Assembly: GCA_030602705.1 (NCBI GenBank)
Contig: JAUVZF010000037.1
Span: 1-37,539, forward strand
Direction: 5' to 3'
From: Planctomycetota bacterium
GTDB lineage: Bacteria > Planctomycetota > Phycisphaerae > FEN-1346
DNA: 37,539 nucleotides
Position numbers and translations under genes: made by a program. The notes beneath the pieces are model-generated. The model saw only the letters and a list, made by a program, of their open reading frames with translations. It made no database searches and was not told the DNA's origin. How positions within the stretch are numbered: position 1 is the first letter of the stretch; the number at the start of each line of letters is the position of its first letter. Below, one piece after another: positions 1 through 8,485 of this stretch.

Positions 1-14
1 GCGCATAATGTCCT

Positions 15-88
15 TACGCTCGCGGCTAGTTACACTCGCGCCCGACCAGCCACATGAGAAAACTAGCCGCGCACGTAAGTAAGCGGCG
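15..88. repeat. Diverged copy of a TAGCCGC-core palindromic repeat
   Basis: The arms cgcggctagt (21-30) and actagccgcg (62-71) are exact reverse complements. The right arm continues into a cacgtaagtaagcggc-type tail. The same arms and tail recur in the 36-bp tandem array at 23614-23757, so this is a dispersed family member. No gene is visible from 1 to 212; the open frames there are antisense to rsmD. Confidence 0.7.
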
Positions 89-212
89 CAACCCCTTGGG
101 CTACGAGCCCAATCAGTTGCCGCCACGGCATGCACACGCAAACGTGGGCATGGCACCCGACGGCAAAAAACTTACCTGACCCCGCTTAGCATGGCTCTGC
201 ATGGGGAGCGGT

Positions 213-797
213 ATGCGAATCATTGCGGGAACCCACCGCCACCGGAAACTCCTGACACCCGAAGGCAAAACGACGCGGCCGATGAGCGACCGCGTCCGAG
301 AGAACCTCTTCAACATCCTCTCTCCCCAAGCCGTCGAGGGGGCCATCGTCCTGGATCTCTTCTGCGGGTCCGGGGCCCTCGGCCTTGAAGCCTTGAGCCG
401 CAAGGCTGCATACTGCACATTCGTTGACGCCGACCGAGACGCCACCCGAGCGGTCGAAACCAACTGCGAGCAACTGGGTTTAGCCGATAGGGTGCGCATC
501 GAGCGGCGCGACGCCCTGCGGCCAGGCGCGTGGATTCTCGATGCCGGCGGCCGGGGCTGCTCGCTCCTGTTCGTCGATCCGCCGTATGAGATGACCGCCT
601 GCCCCGACGGGCAGGCGAATCTGGCCGACATGGCCGAGACGCTCGGACGGCTGGGGGGCCTCACGCCCGGCGCGGTCGCCATGTTGCGCGCCCGGCGCGG
701 CGTTTCTATCGAGCGTCCGTGGCCCGGGTTCGACGTGCTCGACACTCGATCCTACGGCACGACAACGCTTCACCTGATGACGTACCGCCGGGGCTAA
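213..797 (+). CDS. rsmD: 16S rRNA (guanine(966)-N(2))-methyltransferase RsmD
   Basis: A 194-residue SAM-dependent methyltransferase, the usual RsmD length, which methylates G966 of 16S rRNA during 30S assembly. The family's N-terminal start MRIIAGTHRHRKL is present. Motif I is DLFCGSGALGLEAL (about residues 48-61) and the catalytic DPPY is at 122-125. The ATG at 213 is preferred over the in-frame ATG at 201, because family members begin at MRIIAG and a GGGGAG ribosome site (203-208) precedes it. RsmD often sits beside coaD; coaD is not downstream here, and whatever lies upstream is outside the window. It is followed by a large palindromic element and then the DUF58 gene. Confidence 0.93.
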   Translation: MRIIAGTHRHRKLLTPEGKTTRPMSDRVRENLFNILSPQAVEGAIVLDLFCGSGALGLEALSRKAAYCTFVDADRDATRAVETNCEQLGLADRVRIERRDALRPGAWILDAGGRGCSLLFVDPPYEMTACPDGQANLADMAETLGRLGGLTPGAVAMLRARRGVSIERPWPGFDVLDTRSYGTTTLHLMTYRRG

Positions 798-921
798 TAC
801 TACAACGCTACTTTGCCTTTTTGTCCGCCTGGTGGCCTTCCCAGGCCACCAGGAACAGGCATAAACTGCGTTCGCGGCGGCCTGGGAAGGCCGCCGCGCG
901 GAACGTAGCGTTGTAGCATTA
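795..921. repeat. Composite 127-bp palindromic element between rsmD and the DUF58 gene
   Basis: Outer arms 795-811 and 905-921 are inverted repeats matching at 16 of 17 positions (core ctacaacgctac). Inside are two perfect hairpins. One is 828-838/843-853, an 11-bp stem with a 4-nt loop. The other is 873-882/889-898, a 10-bp stem with a 6-nt loop. The whole can fold as a three-arm cruciform or RNA. The left arm overlaps the rsmD stop region. It resembles a small non-autonomous repeat and has no coding capacity. Confidence 0.75.
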
Positions 922-939
922 GCGCAGCGAGGAAACCGA

Positions 940-1857
940 ATGACCCGAATCCATACGGCCGGGCCGTCCCGATACCGGTACCTCGACCCCGAAACGCTGA
1001 TGCGCCTCGGCAACCTCAACCTGGTTGCCCGGTCGGCGGTCGAGGGGTTCATTTCGGGCCTCCACCGCAGCCCGCACCACGGGTTTTCGGTCGAGTTCTC
1101 CGAGCACCGTCCTTACACGCCCGGCGACGAACTGCGGCACCTCGACTGGGTGACCTACGCCAAGACCGACCGCTACTACGTCAAGCAGTACGAGCAGGAG
1201 ACAAACCTGCGGTGCTACATCCTGCTGGACTGCTCCGGGTCGATGAACTACTCGAGCGGCCGGGGTCCGACGAAACTCCAGTACGGCTCGTTTCTGACCG
1301 CGACGATGGCGTACCTGATGACGCGGCAGCAAGACACCGTCGGGCTGGTCGCGTTCGATCACGAGACCCGCCTATACATGCCGCCCGGCGGATCCCCCGC
1401 TCACGTCAACGAGATGTGCCGCCGCCTTGAAGGGCTTCAGACCGGCGAGGTCACCAGGTGCGCCAAGCCGTTTCACGACCTGGCGGAGATGATCAAGCGC
1501 CGCGGCCTTATCATCATCATCAGCGACCTGTATGACAACGAAGACGAGGTCATCCGGGCCCTGAGCCACTTCCGGCACAAGAAGCACGGCATCATCCTGT
1601 TCCACATCTTCGATGCGGCCGAATTGGAGTTCCCCTTCGCAAAACTGACCCAGTTCATCGACCTCGAAACGAACGAGCGGTACCAGGTAGACCCCAAGGT
1701 GGTGCGCGATGCGTACCTGACGGAACTGCGGGGCTTCATCGACCGGTACAAGAAGGCCTGCTCCGACTCCGACTCGGAGTACGTCCTGACCGACACGAGC
1801 GTTCCGTACGACTTCCTGCTCAGGTCGTACCTGGCGCGGCGGCAGCAAATGCGTTAG
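940..1857 (+). CDS. DUF58 domain protein (VWA-like)
   Basis: A 305-residue soluble protein of the DUF58 family. The family signature YTPGDELRHLDW is at about 59-70, followed by YVKQYEQE. A degenerate VWA fold follows with the metal-site motif DCSGS at 97-101. DUF58 proteins usually work with a MoxR ATPase and BatA-type membrane proteins in a chaperone or envelope-stress module, of which the Bacteroides aerotolerance (Bat) operon is the named example. The BatA-like gene follows 67 nt downstream on the same strand, supporting that link, but no MoxR ATPase gene is visible in the window. The exact substrate is unknown. The stop codon TAG (1855-1857) is part of a GTTAGCCG repeat motif. Confidence 0.9.
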   Translation: MTRIHTAGPSRYRYLDPETLMRLGNLNLVARSAVEGFISGLHRSPHHGFSVEFSEHRPYTPGDELRHLDWVTYAKTDRYYVKQYEQETNLRCYILLDCSGSMNYSSGRGPTKLQYGSFLTATMAYLMTRQQDTVGLVAFDHETRLYMPPGGSPAHVNEMCRRLEGLQTGEVTRCAKPFHDLAEMIKRRGLIIIISDLYDNEDEVIRALSHFRHKKHGIILFHIFDAAELEFPFAKLTQFIDLETNERYQVDPKVVRDAYLTELRGFIDRYKKACSDSDSEYVLTDTSVPYDFLLRSYLARRQQMR

Positions 1858-1903
1858 CCGCCCGCCTTGGCGGGCGCGTTTAGCCGTCGCCGCCCGCGGC
1901 GAC
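1853..1903. repeat. Two TAGCCG hairpin repeats at the DUF58 stop codon
   Basis: Two TTAGCCG motifs, at 1854-1860 and 1879-1885, are each followed or joined by a GC hairpin. One is cgcccgcc/ggcgggcg around 1859-1876. The other is cgtcgcc/ggcgacg around 1884-1903. The first TAG is the DUF58 stop. There is no T-run, so a classical terminator is not supported. The element fills the gap before the BatA-like gene. Confidence 0.6.
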
Positions 1904-1924
1904 GTTCGCAAATAAGGCAGCGCG

Positions 1925-4201
1925 ATGGATTTCATCAGTTCATGGTGGGTAGCCTGGCTGGGCGCCGGTGCGGCGGCGGCGGCGGTGCCGGTCGTCATCC
2001 ACATGATTCACCTGGCCAAGGCGCCCGAGGTGCCCTTCCCGACGCTGCGGTTCCTGAAGAGCGCCGCCGAGAAGACCGCCCGCCGGCGCAAACTCGAGAA
2101 CATCTTCCTGATGATCCTCCGGATGCTCCTGTTCGCGCTGCTGGCCCTTGCGCTCTCGCGCCCGTTCCTGTCGGAGAACTTCGACCTGTTCGGCGAGCAA
2201 CCCGCCAGCGCCGCCGTCATCATCCTCGACAACTCCTATTCCATGAACGTCCGCCACGAGGGCAGCACCCGTTTCACCAAGGCCAAGCAGGAAGCCCGGG
2301 CCATCCTCGAAAGCCCCTGGCGACCGACACAGGCCGCCATCCTCCTGACGAACCCCGCGCCGGAGCCCGAACCGGCCGAGACCGCGGCCACCGCCGCGCC
2401 ATCCACCGCTCGCTCCGAAGGGCTGATTGCCGATCGGGCCAGACTGTTCAGCCAGATCGACGCCGCCCGCATCTCCAGCCGCAAGGCAGACCTCGTCGGG
2501 AAGGTCCGCGACGCCTACGCCCTGCTCGCGGAGGCCCAGGCAGCCGACAAACGCCTCTGGATCATCACCGACCGCCAGGCCCTCTCGTGGCAGGGGCTCC
2601 GGGAATTCCAGGAGGCCCGCCGCCACCCCGACATCCCCGTCGCGATCATTCGTCCCACCGAGCCGTCCATGACGAACGTCGCGATCACCAGCGCCGAGAT
2701 CGTCTCGCGCAGCCGCACCGTCGGCACGCCCATCCGTATCGATCTTCTGGTCCGAAACACCGGCCAGGCACCCCGCGAAGAGCGCAACCTCCTGCTCTTC
2801 GCCGACGACTTCGGCCAGGCGCGGCAGAAGCAATCCGTCAAACTCACCGCCGCCGGCACGCCCGGCTCCAGCCAGATGGTGTCGATGACGCACGTATTCG
2901 GGCAGAGCGGACCGCACAAGATACTCGTGGCCCTCGAAGGCGACGACGCCCTCGACATCGATGACTCGCGGCACGTGGCGCTCGTCATTGCCGACCGCAT
3001 TCCCGTCCTCGTGGTCAAACAGCGCACCGGCGACGTGCCGTTCCACGACGCCAGTTACTATCTGGTCCGCGCGCTCGATCCGGTCGGCGTAGGCTCCGAG
3101 TTCCCCTGGGCGATCCGGCCCGAAGAGGTCACCGCCGACCAGTTCGAGGCCGCCACGCTCGACTCCTACGACGCCGTTTTTCTCAACAACGTCTCCGGCC
3201 TGACGCCGCAGGCCGTCAAGGAACTGGCCGACTACGTGGCCCGCGGCCGGACGCTCGTCATCTTTTGCGGTCCGGAGGTCAACCCGCAGACGTACAACCG
3301 GACGTTCATCGAGCAGGTGCCGCGGCAAGGGGGCCTGCTGCCCGCGCGGCTCAAGGAGCGGGTCGGCGACGCCGTCCTGAAGACCACCGTCGAGAAGGTC
3401 ACCCAGGTCCAGGGGCAGTCGCCGTATCTGGCGGACCTGGTCGAATCGGCCGACATCTACCAGGATATCCTCGTGTACGAGTACCTACGGACCGACGTCG
3501 CGCAGGCCGATTCGGTCCTGGCGCGGCTGTCCAGCGGCGACCCGTTCCTGCTGCACAAACCATTCGGACGGGGGCAGGTGCTGCTGTTCACCTCCTCGGC
3601 CACCACCGACTGGACCACGTTTCCCATCCGCAACCTCTTCCTGCCGCTCATGATGCGGATCGTGCACCTGGCGTCGCGCGGCCAGGGCCAGCGCCATAAC
3701 ATCCTGGCGGGTCAGCCGTTCGAGACGAACTTCTACCCCCAGGTCAAGGAGAAGGCCATCGTCGAGGTGACCGGCCCGCTGGGGCCCGGCGGCGAGACGG
3801 CCAGCGATCAGCCCGAGACCGACCTCGACGCCGAGCGCGGCATCAACCGCTTAACGTTCAAGAAGACGTGGCACCTCGGCTATTACACGTACCGCCTGCC
3901 GCAGCGGCGCGTGCCGCCCGGCATCTTCGCGACCAATCCCGACGGGGCGGAGTCGGACCTGGCAGAGTTCGGCGATGAAAAACTCCGCCGTGACTTCGGC
4001 GCCAAGGAAACCCACGTGGCGGCCAGTCTGGCCGACCTCGTCTCGCGGTTCGAGAATACCGCCCGCCGCGAACTGTGGCAGTACTTCCTGATGATCTGCC
4101 TGCTGCTCGCCTTCTGCGAGCCGCTCATCGCCAACTGGATGCGCCCCGAAAGCCGCCGCCGCAGCGCCCACCCCACCCCCGGCCGGCGCCAGGCGGCGTG
4201 A
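1925..4201 (+). CDS. BatA-like membrane protein with VWA and GATase-like regions
   Basis: A 758-residue membrane protein. Residues 1-80 fit the BatA N-terminal domain: a hydrophobic segment near 8-30, a basic loop with RRRKLENI, and a second membrane segment near 59-78. A VWA-type metal motif DNSYS follows at 102-106. The central and C-terminal part contains the stretch DAVFLNNVSGLTP and the later RTLVIFCGPEVNP, resembling the glutamine-amidotransferase-like fold of large planctomycete BatA relatives. A final membrane segment (LMICLLLAFCEPLIANWM) lies near the C-terminus. Most of the protein should be periplasmic or cytoplasmic domain between these anchors. It probably partners the DUF58 protein just upstream. 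Function beyond envelope or stress maintenance is inference. Confidence 0.87.
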   Translation: MDFISSWWVAWLGAGAAAAAVPVVIHMIHLAKAPEVPFPTLRFLKSAAEKTARRRKLENIFLMILRMLLFALLALALSRPFLSENFDLFGEQPASAAVIILDNSYSMNVRHEGSTRFTKAKQEARAILESPWRPTQAAILLTNPAPEPEPAETAATAAPSTARSEGLIADRARLFSQIDAARISSRKADLVGKVRDAYALLAEAQAADKRLWIITDRQALSWQGLREFQEARRHPDIPVAIIRPTEPSMTNVAITSAEIVSRSRTVGTPIRIDLLVRNTGQAPREERNLLLFADDFGQARQKQSVKLTAAGTPGSSQMVSMTHVFGQSGPHKILVALEGDDALDIDDSRHVALVIADRIPVLVVKQRTGDVPFHDASYYLVRALDPVGVGSEFPWAIRPEEVTADQFEAATLDSYDAVFLNNVSGLTPQAVKELADYVARGRTLVIFCGPEVNPQTYNRTFIEQVPRQGGLLPARLKERVGDAVLKTTVEKVTQVQGQSPYLADLVESADIYQDILVYEYLRTDVAQADSVLARLSSGDPFLLHKPFGRGQVLLFTSSATTDWTTFPIRNLFLPLMMRIVHLASRGQGQRHNILAGQPFETNFYPQVKEKAIVEVTGPLGPGGETASDQPETDLDAERGINRLTFKKTWHLGYYTYRLPQRRVPPGIFATNPDGAESDLAEFGDEKLRRDFGAKETHVAASLADLVSRFENTARRELWQYFLMICLLLAFCEPLIANWMRPESRRRSAHPTPGRRQAA

Positions 4202-4251
4202 CGGCCGAGCGCCTCCCACCCTGGTGCTCCGTCGCTGCTGCCGTGCAACCC

Positions 4252-4279
4252 TTGACGGATGCAAATCACATCGTATACT
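4252..4279 (+). promoter_or_regulatory. Predicted sigma70-type promoter for the aspartic protease gene
   Basis: TTGACG (4252-4257) and TATACT (4274-4279) are separated by 16 nt. The -10 box lies 31 nt before the ATG at 4311, and AAGGAG is at 4299-4304. This gives the small protease its own transcription start rather than readthrough from the BatA-like gene. Confidence 0.55.
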
Positions 4280-4310
4280 TGCGAACGGAAAAGTGCTCAA
4301 GGAGCATCAA

Positions 4311-4673
4311 ATGGGCCTTACGCACGTGACGGCCACGATGTCAAACCTGAGCGGCAACGGCAAGCCCTATGAAGCCGAGTTCCTCGTCGATACGGGAGCC
4401 GTTGACTGCATCGCGCCGGAGGACCGGCTCATCGAAGCGGGTATCCAACCCGAGGGCAAGGCTATGTACGAGTTGGCCGACGGGAGGCCCGTGGAGTACC
4501 AGTACGGATTTGCCCGAATCTCTCTGATGGGACAGCAGACCGTGACCCAGGTTGTGTTCGGGCCGCCCGATGTTGAACCGATCCTCGGGGTGGTGACACT
4601 GGAGAACATGGGAATCACGGTTGATCCGGTGTCACGGACTCTGAGGCGGCTCCCTGCGAAGCCTCTCAAGTAG
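4311..4673 (+). CDS. Retroviral-type (clan AA) aspartic protease family protein
   Basis: A 120-residue single-domain protein. The active-site motif is FLVDTGAVDCIAP, with DTGA at 27-30 and the predicted catalytic Asp at 27. The second conserved region PILGVVTLENMGITVDP (about 87-103) matches the ILG motif of clan AA proteases, which act as dimers. The ATG at 4311 is chosen because AAGGAG (4299-4304) precedes it; an open frame extends upstream through the promoter but is unlikely to be translated. No signal peptide is visible, so it should be cytoplasmic. It sits alone between the BatA-like gene and cca. Small genes of this type are common in bacterial accessory islets and their substrates are generally unknown. 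Confidence 0.8.
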   Translation: MGLTHVTATMSNLSGNGKPYEAEFLVDTGAVDCIAPEDRLIEAGIQPEGKAMYELADGRPVEYQYGFARISLMGQQTVTQVVFGPPDVEPILGVVTLENMGITVDPVSRTLRRLPAKPLK

Positions 4674-4817
4674 GACCGAGGCGAGTTACCTGACTGCCGG
4701 AGAACCTCATCGGGCGCGATGTTGCCCAGCCGCTGCCCGGCACGTCACTCTTTAGGGCCCGAGGGTGCTGCCGCACGCAGTCTCTCCGCTGCCTGTGAAC
4801 AGAGCACCGTATCTTCC

Positions 4818-6152
4818 ATGCCCAATCAGCGACAACTCGCCGAGTCGGTCATCGGACGCCTGCGAGAGGCGGGGCACGAGGCCCTGCTCGCCGGCGGATG
4901 CGTGCGAGACCTGCTCCTCGGGCGGCCCGCCAACGACTACGACGTCGCCACCAGCGCGCTGCCCGAAGAGGTGCTCCATCTCTACCCCCACGCCCTGACG
5001 GTCGGCCAGGCGTTCGGCGTTGTCGTCGTCCACGACGGCGCGATGCAGGTTCAGGTCGCCACGTACCGCAGCGACGCCGCCTACAGCGACGGCCGCCATC
5101 CCGACGCCGTTACGTTCACCGACGCGCGCGAGGACGCCCTGAGGCGCGATTTCACGATCAACGCCATGTTCCTCGACCCGGCCGGCGGCAAGATCACCGA
5201 CTACGTGGGCGGGCAAAAGGACCTCAAAAAGCGCATCATCCGGGCCGTGGGCGATCCGCGCGTCCGGTTCGACGAAGACCACCTCAGGATGCTCCGGGCG
5301 GTGCGGCTCGCGGCCGAACTCGGGTTCGACATCGACCGGGCGACGGCACGCGCCGCGTGCGACCTGGCCGAGAAGATCGCCACCGTCAGCGGCGAACGCA
5401 TTGCGGCAGAACTGGCACGGCTCCTGACCGCCTCGGCCGCCGGACGCCGCCGCGGCCTCGAACTCGCCGACCAACTCGGCCTGCTCGCACATCTGCTGCC
5501 CGAGGTCCACGCCACCCGCGGCACCGACCAGGGCCCCACCGTCCATCCCGAGGGCGACGTGTTCGTCCACACGGTCCTGTGCGTCGAGCACCTGAGGGAG
5601 CCGACGTTTGAACTTGCCCTGGCCGCACTCCTCCACGACGTCGGAAAGCCGAAAACCGCCATGCTCCGCGACGGCAAGTGGACCTTCTACGGCCACGCAA
5701 AGGTCGGCGAGGAGGCGGCGGCCCAGGTCTGCCGGCGTCTGCACCTCAGCAACTTCGAGCGGCGGCGCGTCACGTGGTTCGTCCGCCACCACATGAACCT
5801 GCTGAACTGGGACCAGATGCGCGAGGCTCGCCTGAAGCGCCTGTTCGCCCACGACGGGTTCGAGGAACTGGCCGAACTGTGGCGGGCCGACTGCCTGGCG
5901 TCCGGCGGCACCGCCGACGAGTACGAGGCCCTCATGGTGCGGTACCGCGCCATGGGCCGGCAGGAAGTGCGTCCCACGCCGCTCATCTCCGGACGCGATC
6001 TCATCGAGATGGGCCTGGAGCCCGGCCCCGCCTTCCGCGAGATACTCGACCAGGTGTACGACGCCCAACTCGAGAGCCGCGTCACCACCAAGGACGATGC
6101 CCTCGCCCTGGCCCGCAAGGTCGCCGCCGGGCAATCCAGCCCGGAAGGCTGA
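4818..6152 (+). CDS. cca: CCA tRNA nucleotidyltransferase / poly(A) polymerase family
   Basis: A 444-residue class II nucleotidyltransferase that adds or repairs the 3'-CCA of tRNA; a poly(A) polymerase role cannot be excluded. The head domain has GGCVRDLLLG (26-35) and the metal-binding DYD (40-42). RRDFTINAM follows, then the RNA-binding region beginning near VRFDEDHLRMLRAVRLAAELGF. The C-terminal half carries an HD phosphohydrolase-like motif (LLHDVGKP) and HAKVGEEAA, as in the longer HD-containing CCA enzymes. The ATG at 4818 (MPNQRQLAES) starts the conserved domain. The earlier in-frame start at 4719 would add a low-complexity tail with no family support. No clear ribosome site is seen. 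It converges on fabF with only 35 nt between stops. Confidence 0.9.
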   Translation: MPNQRQLAESVIGRLREAGHEALLAGGCVRDLLLGRPANDYDVATSALPEEVLHLYPHALTVGQAFGVVVVHDGAMQVQVATYRSDAAYSDGRHPDAVTFTDAREDALRRDFTINAMFLDPAGGKITDYVGGQKDLKKRIIRAVGDPRVRFDEDHLRMLRAVRLAAELGFDIDRATARAACDLAEKIATVSGERIAAELARLLTASAAGRRRGLELADQLGLLAHLLPEVHATRGTDQGPTVHPEGDVFVHTVLCVEHLREPTFELALAALLHDVGKPKTAMLRDGKWTFYGHAKVGEEAAAQVCRRLHLSNFERRRVTWFVRHHMNLLNWDQMREARLKRLFAHDGFEELAELWRADCLASGGTADEYEALMVRYRAMGRQEVRPTPLISGRDLIEMGLEPGPAFREILDQVYDAQLESRVTTKDDALALARKVAAGQSSPEG

Positions 6153-6187
6153 ACCGCACGCGGCAGTGTGAGTGGGGCGGCGGCCGG

Positions 6188-7429
6188 TTACGATACCTTC
6201 TTGACCAGCAAACTGGCGTTGTGGCCGCCGAAGCCGAAGGAGTTGGAGGCGGCACAGGCGATCTTCATCTCGCGCGGCTCGAGCGCCACGTGGTTCAGGT
6301 CGCACTCGGGGTCGGGGTTCTCAAGATTGATCGTCGGCGGCGCGACCTGGTCGCGGATCGCGAGGATCATCGCGGCAAACTCCACGCCGCCGCTTGCACC
6401 CAGCAGGTGCCCGACGCTCGACTTGGTGCTCGAGATGGCAACGCGTGCGGCATGGTCGCCGAAGACCTGCTTGATGGCCTTCGTCTCGGAGATGTCTCCC
6501 AGCGGCGTGCCGGTGCCGTGGGCGTTGATGTAGTCGACCGAAGCGGGTTCGGCGCCCGCGTCTTGGAGCATGGCGCGCATCGCCGCCGCAGCGCCGCGGC
6601 CGGTGGCATCGGGCTGGACAATGTGGCAGCCGTCGCCGCTCATGCCGAACCCAATGACCTCGGCGTAGATCCGCGCGCCGCGTTTTTTGGCGTGCTCGTA
6701 TTCTTCCAGGACGACGATGCCCGCCCCCTCGCCCAGTACGAACCCGTCGCGGTCGCGGTCGAACGGGCGTGAAGCCCGCTGCGGCTCGTCGTTTCGGGTG
6801 GAGAGGGCGCGGTTCGTGCAGAATCCCGCCAGGCCCAAGGGCGTCACGGCCGCCTCGGACCCGCCGGTGATCATGATGTCGGCCTCGTTGCTCGTGATGG
6901 TCCAGAAGGCCTGGCCGATGGCGTTGTTGGCGCTGGCGCAGGCGTTGGCGACACCGGCGTTGGGTCCCTTGATGCCATAGAGGATGGAGACCTGGCCGGC
7001 GGCGGCGTTGATCATGAGTTTGGGGATCATGAACGGCGAGACGCGCATGGCCCCTTTTTCGAGAAGCCGCTTGTGCTGCTGCTCGAACTCCGTCAGTCCG
7101 CCGATGCCGCTGCCGACGATGACGCCCGCGCGGAACGGGTCAGGCAGGTTCGCCAGGTCCAGGCCCGAATCTTCAACGGCCTTGATGGCCGCCGCCACGG
7201 CCATCTGGCTGAACCGGTCCATGTGCCGGGCCTTGCGTTTCTCGACGTAGGCCGCCGGATCGAAGTCCTTGATCTCGCCGGCGATCCGGACGGTGTAGTC
7301 GGAGACGTCAAAGGCCTCGACACGGCTGACGCCGGACTCGCCGGCGAGCAGCCGCTCCCAGAAAACGTCCACCTCGTGTCCGAGCGAGGTCACGAGGCCC
7401 AGACCCGTTACCACAGCGTGGCGGCTCAT
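6188..7429 (-). CDS. fabF: Beta-ketoacyl-ACP synthase II
   Basis: A 413-residue condensing enzyme of type II fatty-acid synthesis that elongates acyl-ACP with malonyl-ACP in the cytoplasm. The catalytic triad is visible: Cys164 in ANACASANN, His304 in NAHGTGTPLGD and His341 in SVGHLLGASG. The N-terminus MSRHAVVTGLGLVTSLG is typical. It lies 3 nt downstream of acpP as the last gene of the rpmF-plsX-fabHDG-acpP-fabF run. Length and motifs are complete, with nothing unusual seen. Confidence 0.96.
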   Translation of the reverse strand: MSRHAVVTGLGLVTSLGHEVDVFWERLLAGESGVSRVEAFDVSDYTVRIAGEIKDFDPAAYVEKRKARHMDRFSQMAVAAAIKAVEDSGLDLANLPDPFRAGVIVGSGIGGLTEFEQQHKRLLEKGAMRVSPFMIPKLMINAAAGQVSILYGIKGPNAGVANACASANNAIGQAFWTITSNEADIMITGGSEAAVTPLGLAGFCTNRALSTRNDEPQRASRPFDRDRDGFVLGEGAGIVVLEEYEHAKKRGARIYAEVIGFGMSGDGCHIVQPDATGRGAAAAMRAMLQDAGAEPASVDYINAHGTGTPLGDISETKAIKQVFGDHAARVAISSTKSSVGHLLGASGGVEFAAMILAIRDQVAPPTINLENPDPECDLNHVALEPREMKIACAASNSFGFGGHNASLLVKKVS

Positions 7430-7432
7430 CGG

Positions 7433-7666
7433 TTACAGGTGCGCCTCCACGTAATCGATCGCCTGGCCGACGGTCTGGATTTTTTCTGCATCCTCGTCGG
7501 GAATGCTGATGTCGAACTCGTCCTCGAATTCCATGACGAGTTCAACCGTGTCGAGCGAGTCGGCCCCCAGGTCGTTGACGAAGGACGTTTCGCCGGTGAC
7601 CTGGGCCTTATCAACGCCCATCTGCTCTGCCACGATTTCCGCAACGCGCTCCTTGATGGTTGCCAA
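7433..7666 (-). CDS. acpP: Acyl carrier protein
   Basis: A 77-residue acidic protein that carries growing acyl chains on a 4'-phosphopantetheine arm. The attachment motif DSL is in [18 protein letters not shown], with the modified Ser at 37. Length, the [15 protein letters not shown] start and the four-helix pattern match AcpP closely. It sits between fabG and fabF as in many bacteria. An 81-nt gap before it, after the fabG stop, could hold regulation, but no motif was recognised there. Confidence 0.97.
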   Translation of the reverse strand: MATIKERVAEIVAEQMGVDKAQVTGETSFVNDLGADSLDTVELVMEFEDEFDISIPDEDAEKIQTVGQAIDYVEAHL

Positions 7667-7747
7667 GGTTATTCCTCCATCCTGCTTCTCGTTCTCAGAT
7701 TCAGTGAGCCCCCGCCCGGACCCGGAACGGGTTGATCTGGATCTCTT

Positions 7748-8485
7748 CTACGGCGCCATTCCGCCGTCCACCGGCAAGACGTGGCCGGTGATGTAGGCCG
7801 CATCGTCGCCGGCGAGAAAACAGACGGCCCGGGCCACTTCTTCGACCGTGCCCATCCGCTTCAGTGGAATGGCGGCCAGCGCATTCTCCTTCGCCTTCTC
7901 GGGCAGCACGCGCGTCATCTGGGTGTCGATGAAGCCCGGCGCAACGGCGTTGCAGCAGACGTTCTTGCGCGCGAGTTCCCTGGCCACCGTTCGCGTGAAC
8001 CCGACAACGCCCGCCTTCGAGGCCGAATAGTTGGCCTGACCAGGGTTGCCCACCAGCCCGGAGACGCTCGCCATGTTGACGATGCGGCCGGACTTCTGGC
8101 GGACCATGTACCGGCTGGCGTGTTTGGTCATCAGGAACGTGCCCTTGAGGTTGACGGCCATCACGAGGTCCCACTCGTCGGCATCCATCCTCAGCAGGAG
8201 GTCGTCGCGCGTGATGCCGGCGTTGTTGACAAGGATGTCGATCCGGCCGGTCTTCTCAATGACGCCGTCGAAGAGCCTCTCGACGGCCGCCTCGTCGGTC
8301 ACGTCCACGGTGTAAGTCAGGACATCCCTGGCCCCGGGCAGGTTGACGGCCGCCTCCTTGAGTTGATCCTCGAGCACGTCCACGAGGACGACCGTGGCGC
8401 CGCCTTCGGCCAGTTGCCGGGCGACCTCCAGGCCAATGCCGCGGGCTGCACCCGTCACGACGGCCGTCTTGCCCTCGAACGTCAT
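7748..8485 (-). CDS. fabG: 3-oxoacyl-ACP reductase FabG
   Basis: A 245-residue short-chain dehydrogenase that reduces 3-oxoacyl-ACP with NADPH. The cofactor loop TGAARGIG is at 11-18, NNAG at 87-90, and the catalytic Ser140, Tyr153 and Lys157 lie in NMASVSG and QANYSASKAG. The C-terminus VLPVDGGMAP is family-typical. Its ATG overlaps the fabD stop by 4 nt (ATGA), implying translational coupling. Position in the fab operon supports the fatty-acid assignment over other SDR roles. Confidence 0.95.
   Translation of the reverse strand: MTFEGKTAVVTGAARGIGLEVARQLAEGGATVVLVDVLEDQLKEAAVNLPGARDVLTYTVDVTDEAAVERLFDGVIEKTGRIDILVNNAGITRDDLLLRMDADEWDLVMAVNLKGTFLMTKHASRYMVRQKSGRIVNMASVSGLVGNPGQANYSASKAGVVGFTRTVARELARKNVCCNAVAPGFIDTQMTRVLPEKAKENALAAIPLKRMGTVEEVARAVCFLAGDDAAYITGHVLPVDGGMAP

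Noticed and set aside
113..745. Open frame on the minus strand across rsmD
   Set aside because: It is antisense to a clear RsmD and its translation has no recognisable domain, as expected from GC-rich antisense frames.
1940..3328. Long minus-strand frame across the BatA-like gene
   Set aside because: Antisense to a protein with clear membrane and VWA motifs; composition is that of a complement frame.
4752..6305. Long minus-strand frame across cca
   Set aside because: Antisense to cca and extends into fabF without domains.
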